Origin: Liquorilactobacillus cacaonum DSM 21116
Lineage (GTDB): Bacteria; Bacillota; Bacilli; Lactobacillales; Lactobacillaceae
Length of the DNA stretch: 64,000 nucleotides
Assembly (NCBI RefSeq): GCF_001436735.1
Contig: NZ_AYZE01000008.1
Span: forward strand, 206,058 to 270,057
Direction: 5' to 3'
In this document: positions 54,961 to 63,773 of the stretch, one piece after another
Numbering within the stretch: position 1 is the stretch's first letter
Layout of the letters: the number at the start of each line of letters is the position of its first letter
The notes under the pieces: model-generated
What the model was told of the DNA's origin: nothing
What the model saw: the letters and a program-made list of their open reading frames with translations, nothing else
Databases searched by the model: none
Program-made: the position numbers and the translations under genes

Positions 54961-54984
54961 AATAATTCACTAAGGAGGACTCTA

Positions 54985-55326
54985 ATGAAATCAAAAACAA
55001 ATGAGGAAATTCGATTACTTGATGCTGCACACTTGAAGGAATCACAGAAAATCTTCAAAATTTTGAGTAATCCAATTCGTTTGCAATTACTGAAAGTCCT
55101 CGAACAGCAATCCCTTAATGTCAGCAATCTAGTAGAGTTACTCGATATTGAACAATCAATAATTTCTCACCAGTTGGCAACCTTACGTAAACATCAACTT
55201 GTTACTGCAACAAGAATAGGAAAAGCAAATTATTACAAACTTGATGATCCACACATTCTCGATGTAGTAAACGAAACACTTGAACACGCAGATCATGTTA
55301 TTCGCGGGAAAAAACATGGTGAATAG
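54985..55326 (+). CDS. ArsR/SmtB-family metal-responsive regulator (CadC/CzrA-like)
   Basis: A 113-residue winged-helix regulator with helix-turn-helix [21 protein letters not shown]. The C-terminal helix holds Asp and His residues ([22 protein letters not shown]) typical of the alpha5 zinc/cadmium site of CzrA-like proteins. There is no N-terminal Cys pair, so it is CzrA-like rather than CadC-like. AAGGAGG precedes ATG. It likely represses the cadD promoter. Confidence 0.88.
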   Translation: MKSKTNEEIRLLDAAHLKESQKIFKILSNPIRLQLLKVLEQQSLNVSNLVELLDIEQSIISHQLATLRKHQLVTATRIGKANYYKLDDPHILDVVNETLEHADHVIRGKKHGE

Positions 55327-55378
55327 AATGATGAATTATGCGAATGATACTATTGTTAATTTTGATGCAAAAATTTAT

Positions 55379-55513
55379 TGGATAAAGTCAGCTCTAATAT
55401 AGATTTAACAGATGAAAATGGAATAATAGACGTAACTAAATTAAAAAACAATTGGTTCCCAGAAAACAATTATATTATCAAAAATGTAGCTATACCAATG
55501 ATGCCAGAATAGC
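55379..55513 (+). pseudogene. Short degraded reading frame
   Basis: A 44-codon frame from a TTG reads LDKVSSNIDLTDENGI, then DVTKLKNNWFPEN and ends VAIPMMPE-stop. The composition is protein-like, but no start with a ribosome binding site is seen and no family is recognised. It is likely the 3' end of a lost gene. The region 55327-55720 otherwise holds only a 34-codon frame at 55562. Confidence 0.35.
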
Positions 55514-55720
55514 TGGCTTGTTAATTTAGACTAATCAGCTTAAATTTTGGAAGGGATATGTATGAATACTAAAACACTAAGAGTACTTACATATTCAAAT
55601 AGTATTACATCACGATATTCAGGCAGAAAAACATATTTTACAATGCATCTAACCTTTCAATATTAAACTTCATTGGGTAAAAATAGTTTGCCATGTACGG
55701 CAAGGGGGGACTTTAGGAAA

Positions 55721-56032
55721 ATGACAGATATAATTTATATAGTCAAAGATACATACGAAAGTGAAGAATTAGACGCTTTTGAGTTTTTAATCGAGAACAA
55801 GGCTATGCTTGGAAAACACAATGCCGATAGAAGCCTTAAACTTTATCATGTAAATAGCAACGGGAAGGTTTACCCTAAAAATAAAAAAATGCAAGCTTTT
55901 ATCGATGTCATTGGCTTAAAAAGTTTACCGATTGCATTAACATTAAAAAGAAACTCTTTATATACCGCAAATGAACTATCTTCCTTGTTCGAGGGTTTGG
56001 ATATTCAAATTCCTAAATATGATAAGGATTAG
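55721..56032 (+). CDS. ArsD-like thioredoxin-fold protein without cysteines
   Basis: A 103-residue soluble protein. The C-terminal half (FIDVIGLKSLPIALTLKRN, then ANELSSLFEGLDI) follows the pattern of ArsD proteins (LP-turn, short beta, then helix). The N-terminal half lacks the ArsD metal-binding Cys pair; no cysteine occurs in the chain from ATG 55721. AGGAAA and GGGGGG lie upstream. It sits among decayed genes next to the CadD/ArsR pair. Assignment is by pattern only. Confidence 0.45.
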   Translation: MTDIIYIVKDTYESEELDAFEFLIENKAMLGKHNADRSLKLYHVNSNGKVYPKNKKMQAFIDVIGLKSLPIALTLKRNSLYTANELSSLFEGLDIQIPKYDKD

Positions 56033-56075
56033 AAAAAAGGCTCTTTGTCAAATTCTGTTTATAGTTAAACTTATT

Positions 56076-56113
56076 TAGAATCGGAAGTTAACTCACTTCT
56101 GGTTCTTTTTTTA
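56076..56113 (+). terminator. Hairpin after the ArsD-like gene
   Basis: AGAATCGGAAGT pairs with ACTTCTGGTTCT (with G-U pairs), followed by a long T-run. GGCTCTTTGTCAAATTCT at 56040-56057, just before it, resembles the terminal repeat of ISL3-type insertion sequences and may be an IS end. Confidence 0.7.
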
Positions 56114-56281
56114 TTTTGTAAATCTGACTCGTATTTGTTATAGCTTAATTCGTGAAATCATATGATGGTAGTTATTGAATCCAAAGGCTATTCATTGGCT
56201 TTGTTTAATCATCTGCTTAATGGTTCTGATGCAAAAAATTTCAAGTAAACTTGTTTTGAATATAATTTGGCCTAAAATGAG

Positions 56282-56488
56282 GTAGCCGTTGGCACTTTAA
56301 AAGCCATTAAACAAGTAATTAAAGATGGCTTATTGACGAAAGTAAATCATCAATGTTATAAATATCTCAATATTTTGATTGAACAAGATCATCGGTTAAT
56401 TAAACACGTCTTAATAAAATCAAGCGGTTTTCAATCACTACGAACTGCGCTAAAAACGCTAAATGAGATTGAGAAAATCATGCATTAA
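56282..56488 (+). pseudogene. IS6-family transposase remnant
   Basis: A 68-codon frame without a start ends at 56488. It contains NILIEQDHRLIKHVLIKSSG and FQSLRTALKTLNEIEKIMH, the C-terminal DDE region of IS6/IS240/ISS1-type transposases (usually NIVEQDHRRIK...GFQS). The upstream two-thirds of the transposase and the IS ends are missing. Nothing else in 56114-56281 is recognisable as a gene. Confidence 0.8.
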
Positions 56489-56498
56489 CTACATTGAA

Positions 56499-56533
56499 AA
56501 AGCCAAAGGGAACTGAGTCTCTTTGGCTTTTTG
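56499..56533. terminator. Bidirectional hairpin before usp
   Basis: AAAAAGCCAAAG pairs with CTTTGGCTTTTT around a loop. It ends the transposase remnant and the minus-strand usp transcript. Confidence 0.75.
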
Positions 56534-56578
56534 TCATCATACAGACTATTTTATTAATTTACACCAGAACCATTTTTA

Positions 56579-57007
56579 TTATCTGACTACCAACACTGAA
56601 ATCGGTGCATGTTTTGCCATGTAAGCAGCCTGACTGCCAAACCGCCCCTTAATTCCTTTCTTTGACTCTGAGCCAATTATCAAAAGATCCGGAGCCACCT
56701 TAGGAATCACATTTTTAACAATTGATTCTCCCGCATCACCCTCGGCAATAATCGTTCTGACATCCTTAACTCCTTGTTTAAGTGCTTTATCCCGATACTC
56801 AAGAATATGTTTTTCAAGTTCTGAGCGCTCACCATGAATATAATCTTTATCCATTGCTTGAAAAATACTAAGTTCATCACTCTCAAGAACTGAAGTAATT
56901 ATTAATTCCGCATCTTCTGCGACTGCTCTTTCAATCGCGTAATCAAAAGCAAGCAAGGCATCTGCCGAATCATCTACTCCGACTAATATTTTTGCCATTT
57001 TTTTCAT
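56579..57007 (-). CDS. Universal stress protein (UspA-like)
   Basis: A 142-residue UspA-fold protein with ILVGVDDSADALLAFDYA near the start and the ATP-binding G-2x-G-9x-G-type motif IIGSESKKGIKGRFGSQA (about 108-125). It is 30 bases downstream of mntH and likely co-transcribed. AGGGAAG precedes ATG 57007. Function in stress is inferred. Confidence 0.9.
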   Translation of the reverse strand: MKKMAKILVGVDDSADALLAFDYAIERAVAEDAELIITSVLESDELSIFQAMDKDYIHGERSELEKHILEYRDKALKQGVKDVRTIIAEGDAGESIVKNVIPKVAPDLLIIGSESKKGIKGRFGSQAAYMAKHAPISVLVVR

Positions 57008-57037
57008 TAGACTTCCCTACCCTTCCACTCATAAATC

Positions 57038-58615
57038 TTATTTTCCTTCTGCTACACTCGTCTTGGAAGCAAAAGCTTTGTTTCCCTTATAAAGTTCATA
57101 AACCGTCCAAACAAGTAATATCAAAATACCAATAATCAAACTGTATGCAATATAATCAGCAACTACTAATTCTGTAGCTGATGCTTTATCTCCAAAAAAT
57201 CCCTCTATCTGAGCAGGCAACCCTATGATATTAAGCCATGTTAGTGAGAGAACTGAAACCCACCCTAAAACTTTAATCCATACTGTGTTCTTGAACTTTT
57301 CCCCCATCTCAGCATTGCTGTCTGTTAACATTAACAATGGTAGCATCGAAAATGGTAATGCAAAAGCTAAGAACACTTGTGAATTGTTCATCAAAGTATT
57401 TAGTGCCTCATGTTCTGCAATCTCACTCTTTCCACTTGTTAAAATCACACAAATTAATACTGGAATAACAGAAATCAACCGTGTCACTAATCTCCGGAGC
57501 CATAAAGGCATTCTCAAATTTACAAATCCTTCCATAATGACTTGACCTGTTAATGTACCTGTAATAGTCGAATTTTGTCCTGATGCTAACAAGGCAACAG
57601 CAAATAAAATCGATAAAACACCTGAACGTGCAACTTCAGCTAACAACCCATTGCTTAACGTTGAAGTATCTGATAATGCTTGGAAAAGTCCAAAAAATGA
57701 AGGATCTTTAACTGTCCCTGTCTTAAATACCGCAACACCCATAATCAATAACAACGAATTAACTATAAATGCAAGTGAAAGCTGGATATTCGAATCCCAC
57801 GCTGAAAATTTAACTGCTTGTGCTACTTCTTCATCATTATCATGATCAATTTTTCTAGTCTGTGAAACAGCCGAATGAAGATATAAATTATGTGGCATGA
57901 CGGTGGCTCCAATAATTCCGAGTGCACCAGTCAATGGTGTTTGACTCCCGATACTTGGTGAATTTGCAAATGTCTTTGTAGTTGGTACAAATCCCTTCAA
58001 AATATCAACCCATGATGGATTTGAAAGAGCAACCTGATACACGAAGACAAACAAAATCACAAAAATTAAACAAACAACGATTGCTTCTATTTTTCTAAAT
58101 CCAATCTTAGTTAAAAGTAATAATAACAAAACATCAAAAACAGTAATAAAAACAGATACAACTAATGGAATATGGAATAAAAGGTACAACGCAATTGCTG
58201 CTCCAATAACTTCTGCAATATCAGTTGCCATAATAGCTAATTCTGTTAAAAGCCATAAAACAATACCTAATGATTTACTTGTACGTGCGCGAATTGCTTG
58301 TGCTAAATCCATCTGGCTCACAATACCAAGTTTGGCGGCCATGTATTGCAACAACATCGCAATCAAACTTGACATTAAGATAACGGAGATTAATAAATAT
58401 TGAAAATTTTGTCCACCAGTGATGGAAGTCGACCAATTACCAGGATCCATGTACCCGACAGCAACTAATGCCCCAGGTCCTGAATATGCAAAAAGCGTTT
58501 TGACAAATCCTTTACCTTTAGGTACCTCAACAGTACCATTTATTTCTTCTAACGAAGGACCATTAGCATATTCAACTAACTTATGCCTTCTACCTTGAGT
58601 GTTATTATCGCTCAA
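57038..58615 (-). CDS. mntH: Mn2+/divalent metal transporter, NRAMP family
   Basis: A 525-residue proton-coupled manganese importer with about 11 membrane segments. NRAMP signatures: [12 protein letters not shown] (TM1 metal site) and [15 protein letters not shown] (TM6 metal site with the Met/His pair). The start is probably TTG 58615, with GGTGG 8 bases upstream; an in-frame GTG at 58627 overlaps the site. Manganese is the key antioxidant metal in lactobacilli. The promoter carries a candidate Mn-repressor site. Confidence 0.94.
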   Translation of the reverse strand: MSDNNTQGRRHKLVEYANGPSLEEINGTVEVPKGKGFVKTLFAYSGPGALVAVGYMDPGNWSTSITGGQNFQYLLISVILMSSLIAMLLQYMAAKLGIVSQMDLAQAIRARTSKSLGIVLWLLTELAIMATDIAEVIGAAIALYLLFHIPLVVSVFITVFDVLLLLLLTKIGFRKIEAIVVCLIFVILFVFVYQVALSNPSWVDILKGFVPTTKTFANSPSIGSQTPLTGALGIIGATVMPHNLYLHSAVSQTRKIDHDNDEEVAQAVKFSAWDSNIQLSLAFIVNSLLLIMGVAVFKTGTVKDPSFFGLFQALSDTSTLSNGLLAEVARSGVLSILFAVALLASGQNSTITGTLTGQVIMEGFVNLRMPLWLRRLVTRLISVIPVLICVILTSGKSEIAEHEALNTLMNNSQVFLAFALPFSMLPLLMLTDSNAEMGEKFKNTVWIKVLGWVSVLSLTWLNIIGLPAQIEGFFGDKASATELVVADYIAYSLIIGILILLVWTVYELYKGNKAFASKTSVAEGK

Positions 58616-58656
58616 AATTATTACCACCTTTCAGATATTAAATAGAACCAAAATGT

Positions 58657-58708
58657 ATTATACACCTTAGTTTGATTATTTTGAACTTTTTTTTAGGCTA
58701 ACCATAAA
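58657..58708 (-). promoter_or_regulatory. mntH promoter and candidate metal-repressor site
   Basis: On the minus strand TTCAAA (58680-58685) and TATAAT (58657-58662) are 17 bases apart. The imperfect dyad TTTAGGCTAACCATAAA (58692-58708) lies directly upstream of the -35 element and may bind a DtxR/MntR-type repressor; this is inference. Confidence 0.55.
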
Positions 58709-58768
58709 ATTTGTTTAAATATAAGACAAGTCCTTTTATTACAACCCTAGATCCCCTTTTCCGCATAA

Positions 58769-58806
58769 AAAAAGTTACAAATTATATAGAAAATTTGCAA
58801 CTTTAA
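58769..58806 (-). terminator. Terminator of the dhaKLM-glpF operon
   Basis: On the minus strand AAAGTTGCAAATT and AATTTGTAACTTT form a stem of about 13 bp with a single mismatch, followed by a U-run (A-run at 58766-58773). Confidence 0.85.
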
Positions 58807-58823
58807 TCAAAATTATTTCTCTT

Positions 58824-59528
58824 TTATATCACTGCTACTAAACCTGCAGCCAAAATACCACCTACTAATGGACCTACCATTGGAATCCATGCATATCCCC
58901 AATTAGGATTAGTTTTGTTTGGTACAGGCAAAATAGTATACGCCAAACGCGGCCCCCAATCACGAGCAGGATTAAGTGCAAACCCAGTTGTTCCACCAAG
59001 TGCCTGACCAACTACCGTAATTAATAATCCAACTATCAATGGTTTCAATCCTTGCGTGAAGTTCCCCAGATTCAATAATGTAAATATAAAAATAAATGTC
59101 GCGATAATCTCACTTAGAAGATTAAAAAGTGGATTTATAATTGCAGGTGCAGTTGCAAAAATTCCAACAGTATTTCCTTCTTCAACATTTTTGGAGTCCT
59201 TAAAGTGTGGATAATATTGCAAAATAACAATTGCTGCTCCTAAAAATGCCCCAATAAATTGCCCTAATAAATATGGTAAAACCTCATTCCACGGGAAAAA
59301 GCCAAATATAGCAAAACCAATTGTAACTGCTGGATTAAGATGTCCCAAAGAACCAAATGCTCCAGCAACATACACACCAAATGTTACGGCAAGTCCCCAT
59401 GCAATCGAAATATACCACCAATTTTGACCATTAGCATAGGATTTCTTTAAGTTAACTCCTGCACCACACCCAACTCCAAAAACAATCAACACAGCTGTTC
59501 CAAAAAGTTCTCCCCAAAATCCGCTCAT
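58824..59528 (-). CDS. glpF: Glycerol uptake facilitator (aquaglyceroporin)
   Basis: A 234-residue MIP-family channel with six membrane segments. The two NPA motifs are present (LNPAVTIG and LNPARDWGPR); the Asp after the second motif is typical for glycerol-permeable members. It is the last gene of the dhaKLM operon, so it brings in glycerol (or dihydroxyacetone). AGGGGG lies upstream of ATG. Confidence 0.93.
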   Translation of the reverse strand: MSGFWGELFGTAVLIVFGVGCGAGVNLKKSYANGQNWWYISIAWGLAVTFGVYVAGAFGSLGHLNPAVTIGFAIFGFFPWNEVLPYLLGQFIGAFLGAAIVILQYYPHFKDSKNVEEGNTVGIFATAPAIINPLFNLLSEIIATFIFIFTLLNLGNFTQGLKPLIVGLLITVVGQALGGTTGFALNPARDWGPRLAYTILPVPNKTNPNWGYAWIPMVGPLVGGILAAGLVAVI

Positions 59529-59540
59529 AATTATTCCCCC

Positions 59541-59915
59541 TTACTTGATTTTTAATGCTTCAAGTTGTTGTTCAATATCTTTAAGCAAGACATCTGCTTC
59601 TAACAAAGTTGCTGCCGTATATGCACCTTCCACTAATGCAGTATCGTACAAATTGACCTTTTTTTCTGACATCTCCATAGCTAGCTCAAGGTTCATCTTT
59701 GCGCTACCCAAATCATAAAAGGCTAGTAATTTTTTTGCTTCATTTGATTCAAATGCTTCCATTATCTTGTTAGCACTCGTTCCAATCTCATTATCATCAG
59801 TTCCACCAGCAAAAGTTATTGACACATTTTTAGCCACTTGTTCCAATAACTTTGGAATTCCTTGTGCAACTTCTGGCACGTGAGAAACAATAACAATTCC
59901 ATATTCTTTTTTCAT
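59541..59915 (-). CDS. dhaM: Dihydroxyacetone kinase phosphotransfer subunit
   Basis: A 124-residue EIIA-mannose-like protein. The phosphorylated His is in VIVSHVPEVAQG (residue 12). Only the EIIA-like domain is present, as in Gram-positive DhaM. It passes phosphate from HPr to ADP bound on DhaL. The start overlaps the end of dhaL by 4 bases. Confidence 0.93.
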   Translation of the reverse strand: MKKEYGIVIVSHVPEVAQGIPKLLEQVAKNVSITFAGGTDDNEIGTSANKIMEAFESNEAKKLLAFYDLGSAKMNLELAMEMSEKKVNLYDTALVEGAYTAATLLEADVLLKDIEQQLEALKIK

Positions 59916-60496
59916 TTGATCCCTCCAGCTTCAATAAAACTTTCAAACAGATAGCAACTCGAAACTGCACCCGGATCTAAATGTCCAGCAGAGCGCTCAC
60001 CTAAATATGATGCTCGCCCTTTTTTAGCAACTAAGTTCTTGGTCCCTTCTGCTGCTTTTTGGACAACTTCTACCACTAATTCATCTTTCCCAAGGTTATC
60101 AACTACCGGAGTCCAAACATCAACTAATGTCTTATCGCCCACTGAGGCACCACCGCGTTTTTTAATTCCATCTAATGCATACCTAAACAAATCAGCAGGA
60201 GCTTGCGATTCTTCACAATTTTTAGCCATTTCTAAAAATGCAGTACCATATAATGGACCAGCAGCTCCACCAACTTTACTAATCAAAGCCATTGCAATTG
60301 CCTTAAACGTCTCTTTTAAGTCTGGGTTCTCTAATTTTTCAAGTCCATCTTTGACACCTTGCATTCCTCGCATCATATTATTGCCATGATCTCCATCACC
60401 AATTGGAGTATCCAACTCACTCAAATACGCCTTTTTCTCACTAATCTTTTCATAAAATAATTCCATCCACTTATTTACAATTTCAACTGTTAACAT
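59912..60496 (-). CDS. dhaL: Dihydroxyacetone kinase ADP-binding subunit
   Basis: A 194-residue subunit that binds ADP-Mg2. The metal motif DTPIGDGDHGNNMMRG and the GGASVGDKTLVD segment are clear. The start is ATG 60496 (AAAGGAG 9 bases upstream); ATG 60502 is too close to that site. It overlaps or abuts dhaK and dhaM. Confidence 0.93.
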   Translation of the reverse strand: MLTVEIVNKWMELFYEKISEKKAYLSELDTPIGDGDHGNNMMRGMQGVKDGLEKLENPDLKETFKAIAMALISKVGGAAGPLYGTAFLEMAKNCEESQAPADLFRYALDGIKKRGGASVGDKTLVDVWTPVVDNLGKDELVVEVVQKAAEGTKNLVAKKGRASYLGERSAGHLDPGAVSSCYLFESFIEAGGIK

Positions 60497-60510
60497 ATCC
60501 ATTTTCTCCT

Positions 60511-61506
60511 TTACCATGCAATTGTTTCTACCGGATAATTCAAGTATTCAAGCCATTTTTCTTTCTTCAAATCAAATATTGTGAGTGAAATTCCAGCCAT
60601 ATCAATTGAGGTCATATAATTACCAACTTTCATAAATTTTGGTTCAATATCTTTAACTTTAAGTTGATTCAACAAGTCATGACTAAAAATATATTGCTCC
60701 ATCAATGGTGTTGCTCCCATTCCGTTAACCAACACTGCATATTTATGCGTAACGTCCAACTTCAATTTTTTATCAATCTTCGACAACAATTCCTTAACAA
60801 GTTCTTTTGAAGTCTTAATTTTCTCTCTACGATAACCAGGTTCACTATGAATCCCAACCCCATACTCAATTTCATCGTCTGGAAGCTCAAATCCTGGTTT
60901 GCCAACTTCCGGAACCGTTGCTGCCGATAGAGCAACTGCAATCGTACTAATATTTGGAAGTGCTTCCTTAGCTAATTGCTCAATCTCATCCAATGATGCC
61001 CCTTGATCTGCTGCAGCTCCAACAAGTTTATGAATTAACACAGTACCTGCGACTCCTCTTTTACCTTGCGTATATAAACTATTTTCGACTGCTATATCAT
61101 CATCAACAACTATCGACTTAACCCTAATATCATCTAATTCCGCCATATCCTTTGCCATATCAAAGTTCATAACATCGCCAGAATAGTTTTTTATAACAAG
61201 AAACACTCCTTTTCCCGCATCAACTGCTTTAATTGCCTCATAAATTTGATCTGGTGTGGGTGATGTGAATACTTGTCCGGCTACAGCTGCACTCAACATT
61301 CCCTTCCCTACAAAGCCTGGATGAGAAGGCTCGTGTCCACTTCCCCCACCACTAATAATTCCAACCTTACCAATCATTGATTCTTTATCGCTTCTCATAA
61401 CAGCTTGTGTCTCAGGAATTCTTGCTACAATCTGCGGATAAGACCTTACTAATCCATCAATCATTTCTGGAACAACATCCCCTGGATTATTAATTATTTT
61501 CTTCAA
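60511..61506 (-). CDS. dhaK: Dihydroxyacetone kinase substrate-binding subunit
   Basis: A 331-residue subunit. The covalent substrate-binding His is in YGVGIHSEPGYRR (about residue 217); GSGHEPSHPGFVGKGML is the N-terminal signature. With DhaL and DhaM it converts dihydroxyacetone to DHAP using PTS phosphate. It is the first gene of dhaKLM-glpF. GGGAG lies upstream. A near-consensus cre site precedes it. Confidence 0.95.
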   Translation of the reverse strand: MKKIINNPGDVVPEMIDGLVRSYPQIVARIPETQAVMRSDKESMIGKVGIISGGGSGHEPSHPGFVGKGMLSAAVAGQVFTSPTPDQIYEAIKAVDAGKGVFLVIKNYSGDVMNFDMAKDMAELDDIRVKSIVVDDDIAVENSLYTQGKRGVAGTVLIHKLVGAAADQGASLDEIEQLAKEALPNISTIAVALSAATVPEVGKPGFELPDDEIEYGVGIHSEPGYRREKIKTSKELVKELLSKIDKKLKLDVTHKYAVLVNGMGATPLMEQYIFSHDLLNQLKVKDIEPKFMKVGNYMTSIDMAGISLTIFDLKKEKWLEYLNYPVETIAW

Positions 61507-61539
61507 TTATTCCAACTCCCTTTCAACCACATTCATAAA

Positions 61540-61553
61540 TGTATTCGCTTTCA
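61540..61553 (-). promoter_or_regulatory. Candidate cre site upstream of dhaK
   Basis: The minus strand reads TGAAAGCGAATACA, one mismatch from the CcpA-binding consensus TGWNANCGNTNWCA. It is 34 bases upstream of the dhaK start, which fits catabolite repression of the glycerol/dihydroxyacetone operon. Confidence 0.5.
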
Positions 61554-61737
61554 AAAACATATGTTTTAACCATTCTCCACAATTTAATTATTACCATAAA
61601 AGCAGTAATAGTTGTAGTGAAAAGGCTTACTTTTTAAAAATAAAAGGCGGCTTTCCCAACTACAATATTTAAAAACTTACTTTTTGTTAACATATGTTGT
61701 ATATTGTAACTAGCATAATCTAAGTGAGGTAATAATA

Positions 61738-62418
61738 ATGAGAGTTGAAATATGGACAGATATAGCGTGCCCTTTTTGTTACATTGGTAAACATAATTTT
61801 GAAAAAGCATTAACAAAATTTGATAAGGAAGTTGAAATCATCCATCACAGTTTCGAACTAGATCCATCAATCACATCTAACCCAACAGTCTTAGCCCTTG
61901 AAGATCTTGCAGCAAAATATAAGATTTCACTAGAAAAAGCTCATGAAATGAATGAACATGTCACTCAAATGGCCAAAACTGCTGGATTAGACTATCGTAT
62001 GGACAATATTAGAGCTGTTAACACTTTTGACGCTCATCGTCTAGCGCATTTTGCCAAAGAAAAAGGAAAAATGGGGGAGTTACTCGAAAAATTTTTTGAT
62101 GCTCACTTCACCAAAGAAACTTACCTAGGAGATTCTCGTGAATTGATCAAAATCGCGGTTTCCGTTGGACTTGACAAAGATGAAGCAGCTACCATCTTGA
62201 ATAATGATAATTTTTCAAAAGATGTACGTGCTGACGAAAAGAAGGCCCAACAAATTGGAATTCAAGGTGTTCCCTTCTTTCTTTTTAACCAAAAATATGC
62301 TATTAGTGGTGCTCAACAACCAGAAGCTTTTTTAAAAACACTTCAAAAAGTTAGCGCTGAAGAGAACATTATTATTGAAGCTAATGGAGATTCATGTTCA
62401 ACAGATGGTTGCATTTAA
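61738..62418 (+). CDS. DsbA-family (FrnE-like) oxidoreductase
   Basis: A 226-residue thioredoxin-fold protein of the DsbA/FrnE type. Active-site CPFC is in IWTDIACPFCYIGKHNFEKA (residues 11-14) and the cis-Pro loop is IQGVPFF. No signal peptide, so a cytoplasmic enzyme is expected. A Cys-rich tail (DSCSTDGC) near the C terminus is an extra feature that may bind metal or form a second redox pair. GAGG precedes ATG 61738. Confidence 0.9.
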   Translation: MRVEIWTDIACPFCYIGKHNFEKALTKFDKEVEIIHHSFELDPSITSNPTVLALEDLAAKYKISLEKAHEMNEHVTQMAKTAGLDYRMDNIRAVNTFDAHRLAHFAKEKGKMGELLEKFFDAHFTKETYLGDSRELIKIAVSVGLDKDEAATILNNDNFSKDVRADEKKAQQIGIQGVPFFLFNQKYAISGAQQPEAFLKTLQKVSAEENIIIEANGDSCSTDGCI

Positions 62419-62440
62419 TTTTTATTTATTAATAAATTTA

Positions 62441-62483
62441 TTGAGAGACTAGATCAGAAATTATATTTTGATTTAGTCTCTCT
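62441..62483 (+). terminator. Terminator after the DsbA-like gene
   Basis: GAGAGACTAGATCAGAAA and its near-complement TTTTGATTTAGTCTCTC form a long hairpin, followed by TTTG. The core is similar to the hairpins at 140-181 and 33993-34056. Confidence 0.8.
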
Positions 62484-62651
62484 TTGCATTCACATAAACA
62501 TATTCAAGCCAAACTATATTATTTTATATTTATAACATTTACGTTCTCATATTTCTTACATATACCAAAAAATTACATTTTTCACATAATGCTTTTACAT
62601 CAAAAAACTACACTGAAATTGTTCCAAATTAAAAATACTAAGGAGTACACT

Positions 62652-63773
62652 ATGTCAATTGAATTATCTAATATTTCAAAAACTTATAACGGTTCTGATT
62701 TTGTACTTTCCGATATTTCAGTCAAGATAGAAACAGGAGAATTTTTTGCGATTGTTGGTCCCTCAGGATGTGGAAAAAGTACCCTTTTACGTATGATAGC
62801 TGGACTCATTCCAATTACAAGTGGAGAACTAAAAATCAATGATAAAGACGTTACAAATCTACCACCCCAGGAACGATCCCTAACTATGGTCTTTCAAAAT
62901 TATGCACTATTCCCCTTTTTAAGTGTTAAAGATAATGTCGCATTTGGTTTGAAGGCTCGAAAAATGGAAAAATCTGAAATTGATAGTCGCGTAATTAATG
63001 CATTGGAATTAGTTAATCTTTCTGAATACAAAGAACGTAAACCAGGTGAACTTTCTGGTGGACAAAGACAAAGGGTCGCTTTGGCCCGAGCAATTGCGAG
63101 TGATGCTAAAATTTGTCTCATGGATGAGCCGCTTTCTAATTTAGATGCCCAATTACGCAACAAAATGCGTTCCGAAATTCGAGAGTTACAACAAAAATTG
63201 GGACTTACTCTTATTTATGTCACACATGATCAAGTTGAGGCAATGACCATGGCTGACAGAATCATGGTACTTAATGAGGCAAAAACTCAACAAATCGATT
63301 CAGCTTCTGATATTTATGATACCCCTTCAAATACTTTTGTTGCCGGATTCTTTGGAACACCACAAATGAATCTAATTCCCGTAACTTTACACGCCAACAG
63401 TCAATCATTAAACAATGAAAGTGGCTTGAATTTTCCTAATAATCATCAATTAAGCAAAGGAAAATATCTCGTTGGAGTACGTCCAAATGCATTATCTATT
63501 GATGACAGTGCAACCGTAAATAATGGACTCATAACCACAATTGAATACTTAGGAACCCATTCAATCGTTCACGTAATATTAGACAACTCCTTAGAAGTTT
63601 TAGTTGAGACTAAGAGTGCCGAACATTTGACAACAAATCAGCAAATAACAGTAAATGTAACTGGGAAATACTATATATTTAGTGAAGATGGACAAAGTTT
63701 ATTACTCACAAACGGAGGCTACATTAATGATGGAAAATCAAGCAAAGAGCCAAAACTTCAAGCTCTCTTCTGA
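62652..63773 (+). CDS. UgpC/MalK-type ABC transporter ATPase
   Basis: A 373-residue ATPase with Walker A GPSGCGKST, signature LSGGQRQRVALARAI, Walker B CLMDEPLSNLD and a C-terminal TOBE-like regulatory domain. It is related to the UgpC/MsmX/PotA group. It is followed by a sugar-type permease gene, with a 47-base overlap. Glycerol-3-phosphate is a reasonable substrate given dhaKLM-glpF nearby, but PotA-like (polyamine) or sugar uptake is possible. I choose ATG 62652 after AAGGAG. Confidence 0.88.
   Translation: MSIELSNISKTYNGSDFVLSDISVKIETGEFFAIVGPSGCGKSTLLRMIAGLIPITSGELKINDKDVTNLPPQERSLTMVFQNYALFPFLSVKDNVAFGLKARKMEKSEIDSRVINALELVNLSEYKERKPGELSGGQRQRVALARAIASDAKICLMDEPLSNLDAQLRNKMRSEIRELQQKLGLTLIYVTHDQVEAMTMADRIMVLNEAKTQQIDSASDIYDTPSNTFVAGFFGTPQMNLIPVTLHANSQSLNNESGLNFPNNHQLSKGKYLVGVRPNALSIDDSATVNNGLITTIEYLGTHSIVHVILDNSLEVLVETKSAEHLTTNQQITVNVTGKYYIFSEDGQSLLLTNGGYINDGKSSKEPKLQALF

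Noticed and set aside
62441-62483. The stem at 62441-62483 as an attenuator or riboswitch for the ABC transporter
   Set aside because: It ends the DsbA-like transcript, is a plain hairpin without an aptamer-like region, and matches terminator stems elsewhere in the window.
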